Part shown: positions 7,398 to 16,222 of the stretch, in pieces | Numbering within the stretch: the stretch's first letter is position 1 | How the letters are laid out: every line of letters begins with the position of its first letter | Assembly (NCBI GenBank): GCA_021162805.1 | Contig: JAGGXZ010000095.1 | Location: 1 to 41,357, forward strand | DNA: 41,357 bases | Origin: Candidatus Poribacteria bacterium | Lineage (GTDB): Bacteria > Poribacteria > WGA-4E > B28-G17 | Direction of reading: 5' to 3' | The notes under the pieces: generated by a model | Databases searched by the model: none | Told to the model about the DNA's origin: nothing | The model's input: only the letters and a program-made list of their open reading frames with translations | Program-made: the position numbers and the translations under genes

Positions 7398-8600
7398 TTA
7401 AGATCTATACGAAGCGTTTATCTTGATGTATTCGTCCGTCAGATCGCACGTCCAGATCGTGGCCTCCGCGTCGCCCGCGTTAAGGTTGACGGTTATTCTG
7501 AGGTTATTTTTCATGAACAATCTCTTAGCCCCCTCCTCGTCATAATCGGCCGCTACGCCGTTATCGACGATCAGTAGGTCGTCAAACCAGATCTGCACTT
7601 TTTCCGGATCGAACACCGCCCCGGAGTATCCGAGCGCCGCCGCTACCCGTCCCCAATTTGGGTCCATACCGTAGATGGCCGTTTTAACCAGCGGTGATTC
7701 CGCCACGGCGCGGGCGGCCATTTCGGCCTCCTTTTCATCTCGAGCTCCCTTTATCGTAACGGTCACGAACTTTGTGGCGCCCTCGCCGTCCTCAACTATC
7801 ATCCTGGCGAGCTTTCCGGTGACGTAATCCAGCCCTTTCCTGAACTGATTGTAGGCCTCATCCCTCTCCTTAATCTGAGGATTTCCCGCCCCACCGGTCG
7901 CGAGGATAAGAACGGTATCGTTGGTGCTCATGTCTCCGTCCACGGTTATTCTGTTAAACGATAGATCAACCGATTCCTTAAGCGCACTCTGAAGCATCTC
8001 CGCCGTTATAGAGACATCGGTGGTCAGGAAGCAGAGCATAGTGGCCATATTGGGACGGATCATACCTGCTCCTTTTGCTATACCGCCGATCCTGACCTCC
8101 TTACCGGATACCATCAAGCTTACGGCACATTCCTTAGGCAGTTTATCGGTGGTCATGATCGCCCTCGCTGCGTTATGTCCTCCTTTTGGGCTGAGTGATT
8201 TAACGGCCTGTTTGATCCCCTTCCCTATCCTATCCATCGGCAGACGCACCCCTATAACCCCTGTTGAGGCGACCAGGACCATCTCCGGGGCGATCTTCAG
8301 CTCTTCGGCGGCTATCTGAGCCATTCTTCTTGCGTCCTCGAACCCCGCCTTACCGGTGCACGCATTGGCGTTTCCGCTGTTAGCCACTATCGCCTGAGCC
8401 CTGCCGGATTTAACCCTGGATTGTGTCAGCAGCACCGGCGGAGCTTTCATCAAATTCGTGGTGAAGACTCCGGCCGCTACGGCCGGCTCGCGACAGAAGA
8501 TAAGCGCAAGGTCTTTCTCCCTCGATCCCTTGACTCCAGCCGAGACACCGCTTGCCAAAACCCCTTCCACGATTGTGATTGAACCCATTAGCTCCCTCAT
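7398..8600 (-). CDS. argJ: Bifunctional glutamate N-acetyltransferase / amino-acid acetyltransferase ArgJ
   Basis: The 400-residue proenzyme transfers the acetyl group between N-acetylornithine and glutamate. Bifunctional members also use acetyl-CoA. It matures by self-cleavage at an Ala-Thr bond, seen here in PNMATMLCFL; the Thr becomes the nucleophile of the beta chain. The SGNANACTG and NDTVLILATGGAGN motifs are also family-typical. The frame is open to 8639, but GGGAGGAG just upstream of the ATG at 8600 selects that start. Having argJ makes the acetyl cycle recyclable, so no separate argA is required. A promoter is visible at 8647-8676. Confidence 0.97.
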   Translation of the reverse strand: MRELMGSITIVEGVLASGVSAGVKGSREKDLALIFCREPAVAAGVFTTNLMKAPPVLLTQSRVKSGRAQAIVANSGNANACTGKAGFEDARRMAQIAAEELKIAPEMVLVASTGVIGVRLPMDRIGKGIKQAVKSLSPKGGHNAARAIMTTDKLPKECAVSLMVSGKEVRIGGIAKGAGMIRPNMATMLCFLTTDVSITAEMLQSALKESVDLSFNRITVDGDMSTNDTVLILATGGAGNPQIKERDEAYNQFRKGLDYVTGKLARMIVEDGEGATKFVTVTIKGARDEKEAEMAARAVAESPLVKTAIYGMDPNWGRVAAALGYSGAVFDPEKVQIWFDDLLIVDNGVAADYDEEGAKRLFMKNNLRITVNLNAGDAEATIWTCDLTDEYIKINASYRS

Positions 8601-8646
8601 CCACTCTCCTCCCAAGATATCCTTGCTGCCCTCCTTCAACGTAATT

Positions 8647-8676
8647 ACTATACATCAAAGGAGAACGAAAAATCAA
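8647..8676 (-). promoter_or_regulatory. Promoter for argJ and the minus-strand run
   Basis: Read on the minus strand, TTGATT (8676-8671) and TATAGT (8652-8647) are separated by 18 bp, close to the sigma-70 consensus. Transcription would begin near 8640, about 40 bases before the ATG of argJ. Confidence 0.65.
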
Positions 8677-8707
8677 GTGAAGCATAGCTCACCTCGGTTT
8701 CGGAGAA

Positions 8708-8736
8708 TTGACTTCTCAATCTGTCGGTGATAAAAT
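8708..8736 (+). promoter_or_regulatory. Promoter for the oxidoreductase and PH-like genes
   Basis: TTGACT at 8708-8713 and TAAAAT at 8731-8736 with a 17-bp spacer give a strong sigma-70-type promoter. The start codon at 8778 is about 35 bases past the expected transcription start. It is divergent from the argJ promoter. Confidence 0.7.
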
Positions 8737-8777
8737 CAGATGTCGCAGGTTTAACACAACCGGAAAGGAGAGAAGGG

Positions 8778-9770
8778 ATGCCGAAGGACAAAATACGTGT
8801 CGCCTTCATCGGATGTGGAGGAAACGCCCGCGGCCATGGGAGACGCATCGCCGCTCAGCCGGATGCCGAGGTCGTTGGGATCTGCGATGTCAGCGAGGCC
8901 GCGATACAGGCCTTCCGAGGGATCGACGGCGTGGGGGCCAAAGTGCCCGCTTTCACGGATCATAAGGAGATGCTCGCCACCGTCAAGCCGGATGCGGTGG
9001 TGATCAGCACCCCGCATACGCTTCACTTCCAACAGATCATGGATTCGCTCGACGCAGGATGCCACGTGCTGGTCGAAAAGCCGATGGTGTGCACGGTAGA
9101 GCACGCCCGCAAGGTGATCGCTAAGGTTGAGGAGACAGGTAAGCATCTGATGATAGGCTACCAGCGTCATTTCAGCCCCATATACATGTACTGCCGTGAC
9201 GTCGTTCAGAGCGGTGAGCTCGGAAAAGTTCACTTCGTGGCGGCCCATCAATCTCAGAACTGGTATCGCAGTCAAAAAGGGAAATGGCGTCAGGACCCAG
9301 CCCTCAGCGGCGGCGGACAGCTCAACGACTCCGGCAGCCATCTGCTGGATATCCTCCTCTGGATTCTGGAAACACGGCCTGAGGAGGTCTTCGCGATGAT
9401 GGACTGCCTCGATACACAGGTGGATATCCTGACGGCGATGACCATCAGGTTCGACACAGGTGCTCTGTGCAACATCAGCGTTGTCGGACACTCAGTCGGG
9501 CGCATGCATGAGGATATGACGATCTGGATGGAGAACGGAACGCTGTTCGTGCGAGACGGAAAGCTTTACAGGGAGGAACAGAACACAGGGATGGTGGAGG
9601 TAACCGGTGATCAGCTCCCCAAGGGTGGGGAGAAAGACAGGGCTTTTCTGGATCTAGTCCTCGGTAAGGCAGAGAACGCTGTGGATGCCACCAACGGACT
9701 TCGCGTTATCCAGCTCACCGAGGCGGCCTGGAAATCCGCTGAAACGGGTAAACCCGTCAGGCTGAAATAA
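8778..9770 (+). CDS. Gfo/Idh/MocA family oxidoreductase
   Basis: This 330-residue NAD(P)-dependent dehydrogenase acts on sugars, inositols or related carbohydrates. The N-terminal Rossmann fold begins IRVAFIGCGGNARGHG. The catalytic lysine is in the EKPMV motif near residue 98. A C-terminal substrate domain contains GYQRHFSP and the histidine-containing GGGQLNDSGSHLLDILLW segment. An AAGGAG at 8763-8768 supports the ATG at 8778; the frame itself is open from 8727. The stop codon is immediately followed by the next gene's ATG. The specific substrate is unknown; poribacterial and planctomycete genomes carry many paralogues. Confidence 0.92.
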   Translation: MPKDKIRVAFIGCGGNARGHGRRIAAQPDAEVVGICDVSEAAIQAFRGIDGVGAKVPAFTDHKEMLATVKPDAVVISTPHTLHFQQIMDSLDAGCHVLVEKPMVCTVEHARKVIAKVEETGKHLMIGYQRHFSPIYMYCRDVVQSGELGKVHFVAAHQSQNWYRSQKGKWRQDPALSGGGQLNDSGSHLLDILLWILETRPEEVFAMMDCLDTQVDILTAMTIRFDTGALCNISVVGHSVGRMHEDMTIWMENGTLFVRDGKLYREEQNTGMVEVTGDQLPKGGEKDRAFLDLVLGKAENAVDATNGLRVIQLTEAAWKSAETGKPVRLK

Positions 9771-10157
9771 ATGGCTGAATTCGATCTTCTACCGGAAAGG
9801 ATCAAAGGGGTCATCCTGAAGATGCTGAATCCGGGAGAGGGAGTGAGAATGTGCTTCATAGCTAAAGGCTCCCTTTCCGCGTCCAGGGATTTCATCGTGA
9901 TAACCGATGCTCGGGTGTTCATAATCGACGAGAGAAGGATGGGAGGATGGGTATATGCCAACGTGAAAGGGGATATCCCGATATCCGATATAATTGGGAT
10001 CGAGGTGAGAAGAAAGCTAAGGGACAAGGTGCTTGGGCAATCCAGCTTAAGCTTAAAGCTTGAAGGGCGTGAATATCTCATAGATAGAGCATCATCGCGG
10101 GAGGTGAAGAGAGCCCTCGAGATTATCACCTCGATTATGAGCGCACATCCCATGTGA
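9771..10157 (+). CDS. Bacterial PH-domain-like protein (YokE/YdcK-like)
   Basis: The 128-residue protein has the beta-rich pattern of bacterial pleckstrin-homology-like domains: an N-terminal helix, LTDAR-type strand (FIVITDARVFIIDERR), a strand ending in PISDIIGIEV, and a C-terminal helix. The assignment rests on these signature strands and is moderate. It begins directly after the preceding stop (TAA then ATG) and is therefore coupled to the oxidoreductase. No catalytic residues are expected. It is the last gene before the defence island; a small GTGAA/TTCAC hairpin overlaps its stop codon. Confidence 0.65.
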   Translation: MAEFDLLPERIKGVILKMLNPGEGVRMCFIAKGSLSASRDFIVITDARVFIIDERRMGGWVYANVKGDIPISDIIGIEVRRKLRDKVLGQSSLSLKLEGREYLIDRASSREVKRALEIITSIMSAHPM

Positions 10158-10209
10158 AATTTGTTCACCTGTGACCTGTAATGCTCACTCTAGGTGGATG
10201 AGATTTCCT

Positions 10210-10767
10210 TCAATCTTTGGTCTTGATTTCAACGAAGAATTCCCTATTGAGCAGTAGATTCCAAAATTCCGCTATCTGCCGCGCTATCTTCCCATGAATC
10301 AACACTCCCATTTCCAAGTTTTCCGATAGCCCTGGGCCTGTTAGGTTAGCACTACCGATATAAGCGTATCGGCCATCAACAAGGCAGAATTTAGCATGTG
10401 ATCCAAGCCGTCGTTCATCCTCTATATTAGTTCGGGGCTGAAACAACCGCAAACGCCCATGGGCTTTTTGACGCAAATAGCTCAACTCAAGCGCTCGCAG
10501 GCTGCTTCCAGTACTAACTATGTCAACATCAACACCTCTTCCTAGTGCTGCACGCAAAGCCTCTGCTAATGGCTCACTTTCAAGATTTTCATGTAATTGT
10601 ATAAATGGTGATGCGATAACTATTTGATGCTGGGCCTGCGCAATCAGCTGAATGATCACGCCAAGTGTTGTACGTGCCCGAGCCCTGAAGGCAAGCTCTG
10701 GTCCATAGGGTTCCGGCACGGTAATAACAAACTCAACATTTGACGAGGTATCTTGATCGCCAAGCAT
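10210..10767 (-). CDS. drmC: DrmC-like phospholipase D family protein of a DISARM system
   Basis: This 185-residue protein has a single PLD active-site motif: H124, K126, D131 (HAKFCLVD), followed by N141 in IGSANLTG. PLD-family enzymes of this compact, single-motif type dimerise to form one active site and include nucleases. In DISARM, DrmC is the PLD-domain subunit, reported as dispensable for protection in the systems tested. It is the last gene of the operon, 11 bp after drmB, with AAGGTGA before the ATG. Similarity alone could fit other PLD nucleases, but its place next to drmB and drmA makes the DISARM assignment firm. Confidence 0.88.
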   Translation of the reverse strand: MLGDQDTSSNVEFVITVPEPYGPELAFRARARTTLGVIIQLIAQAQHQIVIASPFIQLHENLESEPLAEALRAALGRGVDVDIVSTGSSLRALELSYLRQKAHGRLRLFQPRTNIEDERRLGSHAKFCLVDGRYAYIGSANLTGPGLSENLEMGVLIHGKIARQIAEFWNLLLNREFFVEIKTKD

Positions 10768-10778
10768 ACTTCACCTTA

Positions 10779-12647
10779 CTATTGTAGGGATGGATCGAGA
10801 TAACCTGCAATGGTTCTTCCCAACTCAGGATCATAACCTCCGAAGAGAAAAACACGCCCAAGATTTAAATTGAAAAACCTGCAGCTCGTTTCAGCCAAGT
10901 GAGTACAAGCATGGCAGCTTCCACCATGATCTCGGCAAACTGGATCATAGACACAGCGGTGTGTGTTACATACAGCATTAAGCCATTCAGTCAACGATTG
11001 TTCAAACAACGAGGTCAATGCACCGATCGTTGCGCCAAACCGATGATTGCAATAGAGTGCAAAGGTGAGAGCCCGTGGTAGGAGATATTCTGACAAGCTA
11101 GTACGATCCAGTCCGCAGAGCAGCGCTGCCTGTCGCAAACAGAGGTGGCTCAGAGTATGTAGCAAGCCAAACACTAACCGGGCATGAGGACGGTCACTTT
11201 TCAATGTCTCTCGCAGAGGTACGCCATGAAATAGTTGCACAAAGTAGGCTTGTCTAGCTAGATCTAAGTTTTCTCCATTAGGTAGGCTCGGGGGAAAATC
11301 GTTGTATTCAAGCCAGAGACATACACGCTCTGGATTAAGACGTAGCATTAGAGCGTCCGCTTGAACTTGATCTACGAAGATGGGAAATTTGCCATCGTAA
11401 TCGGGGTCCGGAGGGAAAGGATTCAGATAGCACTGGTTTGGTGTATATTCAGCACGACTGTACCCGTATGTAGCTATAACTATAGGAAAGTCTGATATGA
11501 GTGTCAGACGTGATAATCCTATACGCTGAGCTATTTGCACAGCTGGTGGCGGAGGGGTTTGATCAAATAGCTCTTCAGGTTTGCTCATTTCCAGCGGCAT
11601 AACCGCTTCCAGCATCTCTTGTCCAGCCTCTTTCCATATCGGAAACGAGACACCAGTTTGGCGTTCTAGATCTTGAGCGATCCTGTTAGGGGAAGACATT
11701 TGCTTTTCTTGCTGTCTCCGCTGGCGCAGAGCTTGTATTTCCGCTACCATTTGTTCGGCTGTCAATTCACCCCTTGCTTGGCGGCGGAAGAGTTCATCAA
11801 GATCATCCCCAGATAAACCAATGCTCCCAATCTCAGGACTTCCAAAGCCTTGGGGCCCAAAGTCCGATAGAGCTCGACTGGTTGCTTCTGGTAAACCGAG
11901 GAACTTCGCTGCAGCAATAGCCGGCCATTCTGGTATGTTGAAAAATGGATCTAGCTGGCGATGGGGAACGTTCAGCAAAACCGTAGTATGAGGATAGAAG
12001 GTCCGACCAGCACGATGGACGTCAATATCCATCCTACGCAGACTAGATTCATCATTTGGCCAGTGACACTCCCTACAGTATTCACCAAATACTGACTGTG
12101 TTGTATTGCATCGTCGGCAGATCCAGCGGAAGTTAGCAACGCGCTCGCTGCTTCGAGTATCCAAAGCCATGTAGTTGGTGGTATGGCACCGCTGGCAGGT
12201 AGGAGGACGTAAAGGTCGTAGAGCACCACAGCGGTGTATCTTGACGAAACGCAGCTGAATTAGCTTCCCCTGCTTACATACAGGGCAGACCCTTGGTGGT
12301 AAGACATCTCTATTACTGTAATCAAAAACTCGCCCACAAGACCGATTCTGACACCAGAACACCCTGGGAAACATCTCTGCCTGTACTCGCTTAGGTTCAA
12401 TGAGAACAAAACGAGAGGGATCTTCCAGTACTTGATCTCGCAGTGCTGGCCGAAATTCTTGCCGCCAAGCTTGTGCTTCGTCGGCTACTTTGCGCAACAC
12501 CACAGCGATATTGAGGTCGTCATTACGCTGGACACCTTGGATTTTCCTCACTCGAGCAATAGTTGCTACTCGCTCAAAATCGAAAGTCCTACCAGGAAGA
12601 TAGTTGAAGATTATCTGCTGCTTGCCTCTGTTCATTACTCGTCCCAT
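10779..12647 (-). CDS. drmB: DrmB-like DUF1998 protein of a DISARM system
   Basis: The 622-residue protein works with the DrmA helicase; in published DISARM studies DrmA and DrmB form a DNA-binding complex. Two cysteine-rich regions frame it. The N-terminal one (about residues 98-195) has four CxxC-like pairs, for example CQNRSCG, CPVC, CQRC, CRRC and CREC. The C-terminal DUF1998/MZB region (about residues 520-600) ends with CVYDPVCRDHGGSCHACTH, a four-cysteine zinc site. AAGGGGG five bases before the ATG at 12647 selects that start, 14 bp after the drmA stop. The frame is open further to 12686, which would overlap drmA. Confidence 0.9.
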   Translation of the reverse strand: MGRVMNRGKQQIIFNYLPGRTFDFERVATIARVRKIQGVQRNDDLNIAVVLRKVADEAQAWRQEFRPALRDQVLEDPSRFVLIEPKRVQAEMFPRVFWCQNRSCGRVFDYSNRDVLPPRVCPVCKQGKLIQLRFVKIHRCGALRPLRPPTCQRCHTTNYMALDTRSSERVANFRWICRRCNTTQSVFGEYCRECHWPNDESSLRRMDIDVHRAGRTFYPHTTVLLNVPHRQLDPFFNIPEWPAIAAAKFLGLPEATSRALSDFGPQGFGSPEIGSIGLSGDDLDELFRRQARGELTAEQMVAEIQALRQRRQQEKQMSSPNRIAQDLERQTGVSFPIWKEAGQEMLEAVMPLEMSKPEELFDQTPPPPAVQIAQRIGLSRLTLISDFPIVIATYGYSRAEYTPNQCYLNPFPPDPDYDGKFPIFVDQVQADALMLRLNPERVCLWLEYNDFPPSLPNGENLDLARQAYFVQLFHGVPLRETLKSDRPHARLVFGLLHTLSHLCLRQAALLCGLDRTSLSEYLLPRALTFALYCNHRFGATIGALTSLFEQSLTEWLNAVCNTHRCVYDPVCRDHGGSCHACTHLAETSCRFFNLNLGRVFLFGGYDPELGRTIAGYLDPSLQ

Positions 12648-12661
12648 AAATACCCCCTTAA

Positions 12662-15600
12662 TTAATGATGATCTTGCGTTGCCCATTGTGAACCCAAGCT
12701 ATCTAGCTCGATTTCAATTGGCTCGTCCACATCTCGCAGGCTGCGCATCGGTTTAGGAATCAGGGCATCGGAGACGAAAGCATTTCCACTGCCTGCGCTT
12801 ACAATTTGATCCAAAAACTGCTGCACTCGCAGTCTGATTTCCTTCTGGAATGCAGCCTCGTTAGGAGGGGGCTGTACACAATAGGCTTGTTCCAGAAGTG
12901 GAATAAAATCATCCGCTTGTAAGGTGCCTTCTGCAATCTTTTGCTTCACGAAGTCTAGCATATAGTAACGATTTGGATTACTCTCGTCGGAGCGATTAGC
13001 GATCAGTTGCAACAACACGCCCATAAACAACCCTGGCAGTGTACGGTTGATACTGAACTTCGACCAACGGTTGATAGCTACTGGCTCGACAAGTTGTCCT
13101 AGGAACTCATGGAACTTAGCAAAGTAGGCGTAGTGGCTTCGATCACGCTCTCGGGCAGGATGCAAGCAGGTAAAAACAATGCCGACATGCGCTCGGCCAA
13201 CACGGCTCGATGCCTGGATATACTCAGCATTTTGACGCGGCATGCCGTAGAAGATCATAGCGTTGAAGCGATTCACGTCCACGCCATGGCTAACCATACT
13301 CGTTGCCAACACGGTATGTGGAGCTTGCTCATCTAAGGAGGATCGTTCTAATCTCTCTAAAATTTGCGCTACTTCATCCGTGCTTGTACTGCCGGTAAGC
13401 TCCGAGATTTCCAGTGGGCTCAGACCGTCCCGAACAAGATTAGGATTGATATCACCTTCGATGTCGGTACGGATAGAGTTAAGTTCGCGGTGCGCCAGGA
13501 AATAAGTCAGAGAGGTACTATAAAAATCTAGCAAAGTTTTCCATTCATCTGTAGCGGGTAGAAGAACACCGCCGTAAGGATTTGGTGCACAAGGGGATAA
13601 ACGTTGCAGGTACTGTACTTCGCGGTGATAGTATTCGATGAGTTCAAGAATGGCATTAAAAATGGTCTTGTTATGGGGAAGAACCCCTACAAACAATCGT
13701 TGAGGATAGTTAAGTGTCTCTGCATAGAACGACTCTTTCAACGTTGGACCTGGACTGGGAAAGACCCGAGCCCGTGTTTGATCTCGACCGTATAGGTGTT
13801 CCACTTGTCGCTGAAAAGCTTCAATTGTAGCAGAGGAAGCGATGATCTTCAACGGTTCCTTCTGGCCGAACTCCTGACGGAGTCTTTGGACGAAAGTCTC
13901 GTAATGAGCATCAAACGTTCCTAATCCTTCCTTAAGTAGATGCAGCTCGTCTTGTACAAATAGAGTCGGTCCAGTTAAGCCCGGTGGAGTACCCACTTGC
14001 AACCTACTCCGATCAGTACAGTCCTTTTGACAGCACTTGCCTTTGTAATAGCCATGTATGATGCAGCGACCATCCACCTGTCCAAATATTTGTGCTAATT
14101 TACGCTGATTCCCTATACCAGCGAGTTTATCGATTGTGCTTACAATGACACAAGGTAGGTAGCGATAGATTTCGTTGTCTACAACGTAAACTGGGATTTC
14201 GCCATTGGGGAAAGCACACTGAGAATTCGTGCAACGATGAATGATGCGAATCTTCTGCGGATCGAATTCTACTCTCACAGTCGTTGTGTGACATGAAGGA
14301 CAGCGGAAAACTCGCTTCCAATATTGACGAGCGCTAGGATCATTTGCCTGACTCCATGTTGAATCCGGAGGATCACCGGAACGAGGAGGAGTAATTTCGT
14401 TTGGTGTGGCTTCCTTACCAACGAAATAACCCACAGCAAAGCCATCCACGCCAGAGCTATTCAAACGAGGGTCAGATTGTTCTCGTCGAACTAGCTCGGC
14501 CACACCGATCACATCAGCTACGCGCTGAGTTTGCTGTAGGGTAAGCAATCGTAAAGGAAAACGCGTCCATGCTGTTACACCTGCTGACTTACCTCGCAAG
14601 CGATCGTAAAAGCAGTGAAAGGTGATCACAGCTAAGTAAGCTTCTGTTTTCCCACCACCGGTTGGGAAATGAATAATGTCTACCATTTCTCGTTCGGCGA
14701 TATCGGGGCTATCTGGATGACGTAGTGAAACAATCCCAGGAATCTGGCTCACGAGGAAAACGATTTGAAACAGCCGCCAACTCTCTTTGGGTGGATAGCT
14801 CCGGCGGAAGGTCTCGTTGGTTAATTTAAAAGCTAAGCGTACGTCCTCATCGTTGCGAATCAGCTCAATCCCCCGTTGGAATCGACGGATTTCATCCTCA
14901 AACTGATGCCGATCTCGGTTAAATTCGCCGCCGAATTGTGTCTGCCATTGAGGATAAGAAGCGATATAACCTTGCCATGCTTTATCCCATTCTTCTAGAT
15001 AGTTTTCCATTGCCTCCAGGATAGTATCAAGGGTCGGGATTGGATCTTCCACTAAATCCGCAAATCGAGCGATAGGTTCTGTCCTTGTGACATAGCGCAT
15101 TTGGCGATAAATAGGAGTATGCGTAGTTTCAAAAGTTGGGGGATCATCGTTCGTTTTCTCTACAGCACAGTTGAACCCGCGCCCCCAGAGATTTCGATTG
15201 TAGCGGAAACCCCGAGGGGCTAATTCCAATTCAAAAGGCAACACCCTCCCCTTATCAAAGCTGAAGATTGCTTTTGTATCGAAGAGAAAGGCCTCAATGT
15301 TAGGAGAGTTCACCTTGCAAGGAGAGACGTTAATGAACTCTAGTGACAATATGTTCTCACTTTGTCCATAGGCGTTGCTTTCTCGCAGTTCTGATCTCAC
15401 CTCCCACTTCCACTCCGGCACGACATCTGTTTGCAACGTTTGAAGAAAAGCTCTGTAATCTTCTTCAGAATCCAAAGCGGCTTCGGGTACCTTAATCTGT
15501 TCATAGGGGGAACGAGACGTGCGGATGCGTTCATTGTCACTCATTGCCGCTTGTTGAGCTCGTTTCATCTCTTCATCTAGAGCAGCTTGCAAACTTGAAT

Positions 15601-16222
15601 CATCCACTGACCACCTCCCATCGGGATGGCAGCACAAAGTGACAACGCCTTGTGCTCTGCAAGGGATTTTGCGAAAGCGGATAAATAGTCGATCTCTAGG
15701 TCTGCGGGCGCGACGCCGATCGAGCGTAGATTCAGCAACTTCAGGAGATTCGATCTCTGCAAGTTCTTCTTCCTGCTCATCCTCAAGCATCAATTTGTTC
15801 GTTGCTAGGTTAGCCCCTGCTTGATTTAGATTTTCAGAGATATTGACGCTGCTATTCGATTCCAGCATGCTCTGTCGTTGATGCTCAATCTGTTGTTCAA
15901 AAGTGGGGAAAACCCGATAGTAACAGGCCCACTGAAGTTCGATCGAAATATTGAGCTTACCAGCCTCAGGGCGTACACGAAATTCTGCTCCAAACGCCAC
16001 AGGAGCAAGCTTGTTGATGAGTTCACGCAAATGAGATGGCTGATTAAACACTCTCTGAGGCTCATTTTGCTTAGGACGCAAACTGCCTATAAAATAGACA
16101 TCATGAGGATAGTTATACAAGCATTCCTGCTCGCTTCGCCCCATAGCTCTTTCACACACTTGCTGGATGAGATATTCTGCAAGCCGCCATTCTTCCTGGG
16201 GAGTCCAATTCTTATCGGTCAT
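12662..16222 (-). CDS. drmA: DrmA-like superfamily 2 helicase of a DISARM system
   Basis: This 1186-residue protein is the DISARM helicase. Walker A is PTGGGKT at 520-526. Motif II is DELH at 758-761 and motif III is SAT at 797-799. The C-terminal RecA domain has LATSMVSHGVDV and the arginine finger motif QASSRVGR at 1003-1010. Between motifs Ia and II lie two zinc-like pairs (CPSC...CTNSQC) and a further cysteine cluster (CIIHG...CCQKDC). A long N-terminal region of about 480 residues precedes the motor, including an acidic linker near residue 150. The ATG at 16222 is chosen because GGAGTGA lies just upstream; it overlaps the preceding stop by 11 bp. It is central to recognising incoming DNA in DISARM. 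Confidence 0.93.
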   Translation of the reverse strand: MTDKNWTPQEEWRLAEYLIQQVCERAMGRSEQECLYNYPHDVYFIGSLRPKQNEPQRVFNQPSHLRELINKLAPVAFGAEFRVRPEAGKLNISIELQWACYYRVFPTFEQQIEHQRQSMLESNSSVNISENLNQAGANLATNKLMLEDEQEEELAEIESPEVAESTLDRRRARRPRDRLFIRFRKIPCRAQGVVTLCCHPDGRWSVDDSSLQAALDEEMKRAQQAAMSDNERIRTSRSPYEQIKVPEAALDSEEDYRAFLQTLQTDVVPEWKWEVRSELRESNAYGQSENILSLEFINVSPCKVNSPNIEAFLFDTKAIFSFDKGRVLPFELELAPRGFRYNRNLWGRGFNCAVEKTNDDPPTFETTHTPIYRQMRYVTRTEPIARFADLVEDPIPTLDTILEAMENYLEEWDKAWQGYIASYPQWQTQFGGEFNRDRHQFEDEIRRFQRGIELIRNDEDVRLAFKLTNETFRRSYPPKESWRLFQIVFLVSQIPGIVSLRHPDSPDIAEREMVDIIHFPTGGGKTEAYLAVITFHCFYDRLRGKSAGVTAWTRFPLRLLTLQQTQRVADVIGVAELVRREQSDPRLNSSGVDGFAVGYFVGKEATPNEITPPRSGDPPDSTWSQANDPSARQYWKRVFRCPSCHTTTVRVEFDPQKIRIIHRCTNSQCAFPNGEIPVYVVDNEIYRYLPCVIVSTIDKLAGIGNQRKLAQIFGQVDGRCIIHGYYKGKCCQKDCTDRSRLQVGTPPGLTGPTLFVQDELHLLKEGLGTFDAHYETFVQRLRQEFGQKEPLKIIASSATIEAFQRQVEHLYGRDQTRARVFPSPGPTLKESFYAETLNYPQRLFVGVLPHNKTIFNAILELIEYYHREVQYLQRLSPCAPNPYGGVLLPATDEWKTLLDFYSTSLTYFLAHRELNSIRTDIEGDINPNLVRDGLSPLEISELTGSTSTDEVAQILERLERSSLDEQAPHTVLATSMVSHGVDVNRFNAMIFYGMPRQNAEYIQASSRVGRAHVGIVFTCLHPARERDRSHYAYFAKFHEFLGQLVEPVAINRWSKFSINRTLPGLFMGVLLQLIANRSDESNPNRYYMLDFVKQKIAEGTLQADDFIPLLEQAYCVQPPPNEAAFQKEIRLRVQQFLDQIVSAGSGNAFVSDALIPKPMRSLRDVDEPIEIELDSLGSQWATQDHH

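Noticed and set aside
10158-10209. Integration junction (att site) at the left border of the defence operon
   Set aside because: Only a small hairpin is visible; no direct repeat matching the other border and no integrase.
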